NCBI GenBank assembly: GCA_028583605.1
Contig: CM053328.1
Span: 37,432,110 to 37,496,109, forward strand
Source of the DNA: Dastarcus helophoroides
Lineage: Eukaryota > Arthropoda > Insecta > Coleoptera > Bothrideridae
Direction of reading: 5' to 3'
DNA length: 64,000 nt
Of this stretch, positions 57,269 through 64,000 are shown one piece after another. Position 1 is the first letter of the stretch; every line of letters begins with the position of its first letter. The notes below the pieces were generated by a model. That model was not told the DNA's origin. It saw only the letters and a program-made list of their open reading frames with translations, and ran no database searches. The translations under genes were made by a program, and so were the position numbers.

Positions 57269-59015
57269 GTGATAACCATTTAACAACATAATAATTTCGT
57301 TTACCAACTCGCAACAATGACACGTTATTTCCTAACCGATGTACATTTAAATTCAAAACTTCACTAGGATTAGTCACCTTTTCTTGATTTATGTAGAATC
57401 CTCCAGCGGAAATAATCCTTAGGGCATCATCTACAAAGCAAAGTGATACAGTCAAGACAATCTGTAAAACAAAACGAAAACCTTACGTTTTGAAGCGAAA
57501 CATCCCACTTTCATAGCTAAATCGATCATATTTTGCCCAATTTCTGGCAAGAGTTCGACAATGGTGGCTCCATGAAAAATCTCAGCAATTTCCTCAACTT
57601 TTAGTTGACTCAATTCCGCAACTGTCCCCTTGTATAGGATTTCGCTAGCTTTCCTTGCAGAATTTAAACCTGGAAGTAAAAATTGCACAATTTGCTTCAG
57701 CTAGAACGTTTGACGAACCTTCTTCCCCATGAACCAGTAACGTTACTTGTTCAGCTAATTTGATTTGTGGCAATCTACTCTCTGGTTTCTCCAGATGCTG
57801 GCGCATCAAATCTTTAATACTGCCAACGGTTTCGAACGTGAATAACTTGAGCATTTTCTCCATTTCAGAATCTGGAAGTCGCATCCAAAATTGATAAAGT
57901 GTGAACGGTGACGTTTTCTCTGGTGATAACCACATAGCATTCCCAGCAGTTTTTCCAAATTTATTCCCCATTTCCGTCGTTACCAAAGGGACAGTCAACC
58001 CTAAACAAAGATATTAATTTGTGGATACACAAAAACCAACGAATGTTACCATAAACTGGGGCTTTGCACGCTTTACTGATGAGTTCATGACCTGACATTA
58101 TGTTCCCCATTTGGTCATTGCCACCTATCTACAAATTTAATAACTGTACTATTTCATTGCCAAAAATGAAGATAAATAACCTGAAATGCGCAATTAAACT
58201 TTTTAAATAAATGCAGCCAATCATAGGCTTGAAACAATTGATAACTAAATTCAGTGAAACTCATCCCTGCCGCAGACTGTAACCTCGTTTGAACGCTAGT
58301 GCGCGAAAGTAAGGTGCCCATTCGAAGATATCTCCCAGTGCTTCCTATCAGCTCGGTGGCAGGAATTTTGCTATACCAATCATCGTTATTCACAATCCTT
58401 AAACTAGGTAATATTTCATCATGCTTCCAAATAAATTTCTTGTGATTCTCAAATATCGTTTCTATATTCCTTCGAATTCCCTTCACATTTTCATCGATGA
58501 AATTGTGTGATAATTTGTCGCGCTCTGTCGTTCGACCGCTGGGATCCCCAATTTTGGCTGTGGCGCCCCCTATCTATAGAAAAAATGTTCAGTTAGAGAC
58601 CATCGCCTGGGAGAAATGTATAGAATAGTGTCGCGTTTGACAAAGTAGTAAAAAAAAGTTGTATTACAGCATCGACCTTACCAAAGCTATGGGTTTGTGT
58701 CCCCCTCTTTGCCAGTGCAATAAGTTGATTAAAACTAGTAAATTGCCGATGTGCAAGCTATCGGCTGTTGGGTCGAAACCGGCGTAAACGCACTGTGGTT
58801 TCCCATTTAGAATATCCGTAACAGTATTGCTGAAAGTTCCAAATTAGCCGCATAACCTCTAAATGTCAGTTTTGACTCACTTACGCCGCTGTATCGGGGA
58901 AGATGTCCTGGAACATACCTCGATCGCGTAAACTTAATATATTTCGAGTCGATAAGTGTCTAAGGCACTGCGAAATTGTAGTATTTTTGCATTTTTGCCA
59001 AGTTTTTAGTAACAT
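57264..59015 (-). CDS. YARS2: Mitochondrial tyrosyl-tRNA synthetase, seven exons
   Basis: This enzyme charges mitochondrial tRNA-Tyr in the matrix. Exons (minus): 58885-59015, 58682-58829, 58181-58573, 58050-58128, 57719-58000, 57487-57669 and 57264-57430. All introns are 49-108 bp with GT/AG borders and all phases match, giving 460 residues, close to the usual animal length of about 475. The first 25 residues are basic and serine/threonine-rich, as expected for a targeting peptide. Class I features are complete: [17 protein letters not shown] (HIGH-type HIGN), [19 protein letters not shown], the tyrosine/tRNA-site [12 protein letters not shown], and KFGKT as the KMSKS-type loop. An S4-like C terminus includes [13 protein letters not shown]. 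No frame damage is present. It is convergent with the cyclin-like gene. Confidence 0.95.
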
Positions 59016-59859
59016 GTTTGAAAGATTTCATAACCTATTTGTTTAAGTGACTTGGGACGCCCTCTATACTAAGCTAGTCATATTTACTTATAATGATGTT
59101 TAATTAGAAAGATAGATGTCACCACCAATTTTGGCTTATTATTTATGTAATGAGTATAATGATAGTAAAATAAACCCTGTTGGTAAATAAAATTATTTAT
59201 TAGTTGTTAATTTATTAACAAAGATAATGGTAATTAATAATAAATAAGGAGTTTTCTTGATTTAGTTGCTGGCGACATCTAGCGTATTTCTTTGCACTTA
59301 ATTCCAATAGATGGGACTATAGCAAGGGGCGCTCAAACAGTAGTTGGTCTATTACTCACTAGAGTACGCATAAGCAGTCTAACCACAAATTTTGAATTTA
59401 AAACAATTTTGCAAAATATGCCCCACTTCAGGTTAATGTGCATCATCGTAGACCCAAAAGTTTTACACCGATCTTTGAATTTGTTACTAATTAATTAAAG
59501 TTGGACGGTCAATTACCAAATGATGACGAATTTGTCACCTAAAACGTTTTTTCTTGAAATTTTGACTATGAAATGCACACATTTTTAGAACAAATTCGAG
59601 ATTTTAAGCGAAATTGTGAAAAGAAGTAAAATAATCCCCAATCTATCGTCGAAATTTCAGCAATTACACAAATATGCATGAAAAAGTTGTAGGGAAAAAT
59701 TTGGCATTATAAAAAAAATCAAGGACATACGAAAGTCGAAGGATAAGTTGAAATTTAAATTCAGAATTCAGAAAGAGAAGTTGAAAATTCAAAGACTAAA
59801 GTTAAAGTTTTGAGAGAAAACTTTTAAAATTCTTCAAAAAAAAAACGAAATTTCGATAT

Positions 59860-59977
59860 CTTACCTCAACATTTGTGGAAAAATGGAATTTTGTATTTGG
59901 GCTAATTAAATGAATTACTGAATTCATTTAATTAGTCCAAATACAAAATTCCATTTTTCCACAAATGTTGAGGTAAG
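59860..59977. repeat. Near-perfect palindrome, ~55-bp arms
   Basis: Arms starting CTTACCTCAACATTTGTGGA and ending with its exact inverse meet around AATTACTGAATT. Only one mismatch is visible over about 55 bp (GGGC against GTCC). No flanking duplication was recognised. Confidence 0.92.
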
Positions 59978-62900
59978 GAATCGAAAATCGGGAGGAGACG
60001 CCGCATATAAAATGCAATGATCTTGTTTTCAGTATTTCTGTTCGTGCCTGCCTGATCGTACTCGCGGATATTTTGTAATATTTGCTTGATTTAATGCTTA
60101 GAATCAAGTCAAGAGGATCCACCCATTATTCATGAATTATGCAAAACTTTCGCCAAAATCTGCGCCTCTTTGCGAACAGTTTTTATTTAATTAACGCAAT
60201 TAACATATTGACGCTTGTTCGAAATGTAATTTACCGCCGTAAATTGCTAATACCTTAGGTAATTGATTAATTATCGATGACAGCTGGGTTTTGCAGACAT
60301 AAACCGATTATTCCTAATACGTTCTTGATACCATTAATCTTATTAGCGGAATTATTAGCCTGAAACTTCAGAATTCATAATCCAGGGCAACATCTGTGAG
60401 TCTCTAAACCTCCTCAGCTTTTACAAGATTTTTAGTAACTTTTTTATTGCTTCTATTCTGCATGATGACAAACAAAACATTGAATATTTTAGTGGTTTCT
60501 TGATTTGGGCCCAATCAAGGGAAACTTGGATAGCGGGAAACTTCAATAGGATTATTAATTCGACTTGAATTAGGTAATCCTGGATCTTTAATTGGAGATG
60601 ATCAAATTTATAATATCATTCTAACGTTTCCCTTGATTGGATTTACAGATATAGTTCTTAGTAGAGTAATTTATCCTTTCTAACGTAATTCGTTACCACT
60701 GGTCAGTTTTGTCTTTATTTTGAAGACATTTGAAAACCCTGTTGTCAGCAAATATGATCTCTAAAATGTAGTCTTTCGTCGGCAGCCCAACACCAAACAC
60801 CAAGTCTTCATAGAGCGTAGGCCGCTTGGTTTTCTTCTTCTTCTTCTATGGTTTTTTTACTTGGTTTGTATTGATTACGAAATAGAAAATTAAACAATTA
60901 CTGAAATCTGAAATCTGATATAATAAATTGCTGATTGGTTGTAACCATAAGGAGTGAAGAAATTCATCTAATGAGCTTCTTATAATTTTGACATTTAACT
61001 TCGAAATTTCGATTTTTCCAATGAGTTTGTTTTTCTTATGGAAACATTTTTAATCCTGAAATGTCGACATTTGTTCTCATTTAGTTAGAGGTTTGTTATT
61101 ACATAAATTATGGTCTTTTTTGTCAAAATTGATAGTTTCAATTTTCTTTTTTCTTAAATATTAAATTATTAATTAAATAAATTATTAAATATTGCCACAA
61201 TAAAAAGGAAATTTTCACTTCCCCTAGTAATATTCTTCTAACTGGCAGCATCGATTTGAATCTTAATACAGATGATGTCGATGCTTCTTTTGCTAATCAA
61301 TTAAGATTAGTGCGCTTGAAAATGCCAGTTCTGGTGGCGAAATATATATCGCGTAATTATTTGTTTAGTTGCCGATGTAGGAAAGGGGTAAAACCGTCTA
61401 TGGATTTAATCATAAGCCACCGTATTAATTTAAATTTTTAGTAACCAAAATTTCGACTTTTTCCTTTAAATTCGAGTCGAAATTTCAAGAAAAATAGTTC
61501 AGTGCTGTAGTACTTCTGACTTGTTAATTACATCTTGTAATTCGGTTAAACCTTGTCATCTGGGGGACGAAATCAGACACGCAGCAGTTTAACATTTGTG
61601 GGATTTTGAAATTTGCAAAGTAAAAGCGTAATTATTAACCAGTCCATGTCATTGGCATAACTTTTATAAATAACAATCGCCAATGTCTGGAGTGGTATCG
61701 AAAATTCAGTAGGCGACGCCTAATAAGGGTATGTGACCAGATGCAAGTTGCGGGCCGTAGGAGAAATAAAGTTTACGTCATCAATACATATACATATGTA
61801 GCGAATTAAGAGGCGTACAATTAGAGAAAATTGCAATAATTAGTGTTCCAGTGATTTCATAAAGATATTTCTATTTGTGTCAGTTTTATTATTGTCATTA
61901 AACCAATCAAGTCAAAGTTATATCCTCATGAATCGACGCAAAATTGTTTATTTTTCTACTTTTGATTTGTTGTTGCATACACGTGTCATTTTCCATTCAC
62001 TTCGTTAATGCTCGAGGAACGGAAAACTTTTTTTATGAAGAGCTATTTTCGGTAGCAATGGGAACAGGAAGTTGGACCCCTCCACACATTTCCATGGAAA
62101 ACCCCAGCTAGATATCAGCTTTTAATAGCAATATTCAAAAATTAAATCACTTATATATTCAGTTACTTGGAAGTCGTGCTGACTTTTCCAAAGTAGGATA
62201 TTCGAAAGATAATAATGAGACACCTACCCATCATCTTCGAATATGACAACTTCTTTTGATCCAAGTGCACTGTGACTGATTTGTTATTGTTTAAAATAAA
62301 TTACGTCATCAAGGACGCTTCAGAGCTGCCTTAAATCAACAAAGTAACTTTGTCCTTCCTTATATACAGTTTAGTGATGATAATCACAGATCATCGGACG
62401 TTTTGCGTAGGCTCAAAAAGATGTTATTATTCGCTAATAACGCTACACTTTTCTATATTTACTCACAATTGAATAAGCGTATAATAGCTTCAATTCCTTG
62501 AAGATTTGCATATCAAAACTGACCGCATGGCAATATTTTCAAACAATCATCATAGAGATTGTTAATCAGTAATGCCACTGCTATAAGTTAGTACGATTGA
62601 CGACCTGACAAATTGACAGTAATAAGTTTTTCCCTTAACGCGACCGTATTTTTTTTTAACATGACATTTCATTATTCAATAACGAGGATTCCTTATGCGG
62701 CTGATCACGTTTCTTAAAATGACATCATTTCAGTCGTCTTCGACTTTCGACGTACCGAAAGGTGCCGTTACACGTGTCTCTTTTTCTGCCTTCTTGCGGG
62801 GGACGCCGGTCGATTGTTCCTAATAATGTTGAACAATACTTCACTTTTTTTATTAGCCGTGTGACCACACGTCGATTGCGCTTGTAATCTTGAAAAAGAC

Positions 62901-63324
62901 CTCTAAACGTCTCTTTTCTGGAACATGTGTAGGTATGGTGTACTAAATCATTCGAGTCAGATCGACCTTCAATTGTTAGCAAACCGGCCAATTTTATTAC
63001 AACTGAATCACTGAATTAAGCTCATTTTGCATTCAGATTTACATAAGTGTTAAATAATCCAGGTTTCAATTAATTATAGTTTGTACAAGCTTCAGGCTTG
63101 AAAGATTTGGGTCAACAAAGTTTTCTATTTATACATATTGTGGTGATGGGTGGTTTTTTCTTTCAAAAAGTTAGATATTAGATCCTGTAATATTATTCTT
63201 TCTGTGAGATGAATAATCGGAGAGGAACACTAAATTACTGATCACTGAAATCCACCAAAACTTTAAATATTCTCTGTATCTTCTTTGCGGAATCGTGTTA
63301 CCTAATTTGATTCATATTTTGTTG

Positions 63325-63392
63325 GCTTTTTCTTCGCCAGTCCCGTCTTCCACAAATGGCCATTTGTGGAAGAAGGAACTGGCGAAAAAGCA
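63325..63392. repeat. Palindrome, ~33-bp arms without loop
   Basis: GCTTTTTCTTCGCCAGT and TTCCACAAATGG on the left are mirrored directly on the right, with the centre at 63360/63361 and a short mismatch zone (CCCG against AAGG). Confidence 0.88.
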
Positions 63393-63439
63393 AATAAGAA
63401 ATGAACGAAACTTTAAATCTTAACTTCCTAACTCATAAC

Positions 63440-64000
63440 AAATGCGAAAGTACCATTTCATTCAAAAAGTCCATAGGATGACACATAGATGGCGTTACTA
63501 GATTTTTTTCATATGATTTTTATTTAGTACTAACCTTCAAACGGTACGTGTATAAATTTGAGAGCAATCTGACTATTGATTCGTGAGTTATAGTGTTTTG
63601 TGTGAAGCAACTTTTGTTATTGAAAAAAAATGGAAAAAAGTGAATTTCGAGTTTTGATGAGGCATTGCTTTTTGATGAAAAAAAAATACAGTGGAAACCA
63701 AACAATGGCTTGATAAACATTATCCGAACTCTGCTCCAACGAGACAAATGGTAGAGAAGTGGATTGCTGAATTTAAACGTGGTCGTACCATCACAAATGA
63801 TGCAGAGCGCAGTGGACGCCTAAATCAGGCTGTTATTCCAGAAAACATCAAAAAAATTCACAAATTGGTTATGAACGATCGCAAATTGAAGGTGCACCAG
63901 CTAGCTGACATTGTAAAGATATCAGATGGTAGTGTATTTACCATTTTACACGAACATTTGGGTATGCGAAAGCTCTGTGCAAAGTGGATACCGCGTGAGC
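63440..64000 (+). mobile_element. Mariner transposon, 5' part, cut by window end
   Basis: The 5' region has the usual mariner spacing of about 180 bp between the likely terminal repeat (near 63455, TTCATTCAAAAAGTCCATAG) and the transposase ATG at 63630. The 3' half lies beyond the window. The exact terminal repeat and TA duplication could not be fixed. Confidence 0.8.
63630..64000 (+). pseudogene. Mariner transposase, N-terminal part, one frameshift
   Basis: The DDE-family transposase cuts and moves the element; this part is the paired helix-turn-helix DNA-binding region. It starts MEKSEFRVLMRHCFLMKK. A homopolymer run of nine A residues near 63678-63686 then shifts frame: the downstream sequence continues in another frame as TKQWLDKHYPNSAPTRQMV, then WIAEFKRGRTITNDAERSGR, and later SVFTILHEHLGMRKLC and KWIPRE. 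The WVPHEL-type motif region and the catalytic D residues lie past 64000. The frameshift is one base in an A run, so either a real inactivation or a sequencing error. Confidence 0.9.

Larger units (their letters stand above)
59016..63440. other. Gene-poor intergenic DNA
   Basis: No exon, RNA gene or tandem array was recognised apart from two palindromes (59860-59977 and 63325-63392) and a short CTT run near 60835-60847. Base composition is less extreme than in the arrays to the left. Open frames at 59292-59498, 61256-61441 and 62725-62991 (minus) show no domain and no splice-linked continuation. Confidence 0.5.

Noticed and set aside
62725..62991. 88-codon minus ORF rich in Arg
   Set aside because: No recognisable domain, no upstream or downstream exon signals; consistent with chance in a GC-richer patch.
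1..64000. tRNA or rRNA genes
   Set aside because: No stretch with A-box, B-box (GGTTCGANTCC) and cloverleaf pairing was found by eye; a tRNAscan-SE run would settle it.

Overview
The window is animal nuclear DNA, almost certainly from an insect and plausibly a beetle. The evidence is eukaryotic: short AT-rich introns with GT/AG borders, a nuclear gene for a mitochondrial tRNA synthetase, a receptor guanylyl cyclase, secreted cysteine-rich proteins, and mariner, Penelope-like and non-LTR elements. The DNA is very AT-rich and repeat-dominated. A 377-bp satellite unit would suit a tenebrionid beetle, but that is only a suggestion.

Layout. 1-1.7 kb: decayed Jockey-type retrotransposon with an internal 191-bp triplication. 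2.0-8.6 kb: region bounded by 240-bp terminal inverted repeats, holding a TA-flanked MITE and, at its edge, a Penelope-like element (reverse transcriptase plus GIY-YIG) with a 14-bp target duplication. 8.6-9.1 kb: decayed transposon-like gene. 10.26-10.56 kb: two-exon gene for a secreted 8-cysteine peptide. 13.8-26.1 kb (minus): first two coding exons of a receptor guanylyl cyclase; its 11.8-kb intron is filled with 350-450 bp tandem repeats. 28.3-35.6 kb: giant inverted repeat with 0.85-kb arms. 36.1-43.5 kb (minus): five phase-1 exons encoding pacifastin-like modules and a C-terminal WAP domain, split by a 6.6-kb repeat-filled intron. 44-54 kb: tandem arrays and a satellite. 54.25 kb: fragment of the cyclin-like gene that lies intact at 56.2-57.0 kb. 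57.26-59.0 kb (minus): complete seven-exon mitochondrial tyrosyl-tRNA synthetase, convergent with the cyclin. 59-63.4 kb: sparse DNA with two near-perfect palindromes. 63.4-64 kb: mariner running off the end.

Most notable theme: two unrelated repeat families carry hammerhead-ribozyme-like cores (CTGAAGA box, stem-loop, GAAA box, short palindromic helix III). One lies in the terminal repeats of the Penelope-like element and in a solo copy at 37.8 kb. The other is dispersed at 28.5, 35.5, 42.8-43.0 and 55.5 kb, and part of its tail has been amplified into a 281-bp tandem array. No reverse transcriptase for this second family is visible here.

The host genes show no shared pathway. Their arrangement is that of ordinary insect genes embedded in transposon and satellite-like DNA.
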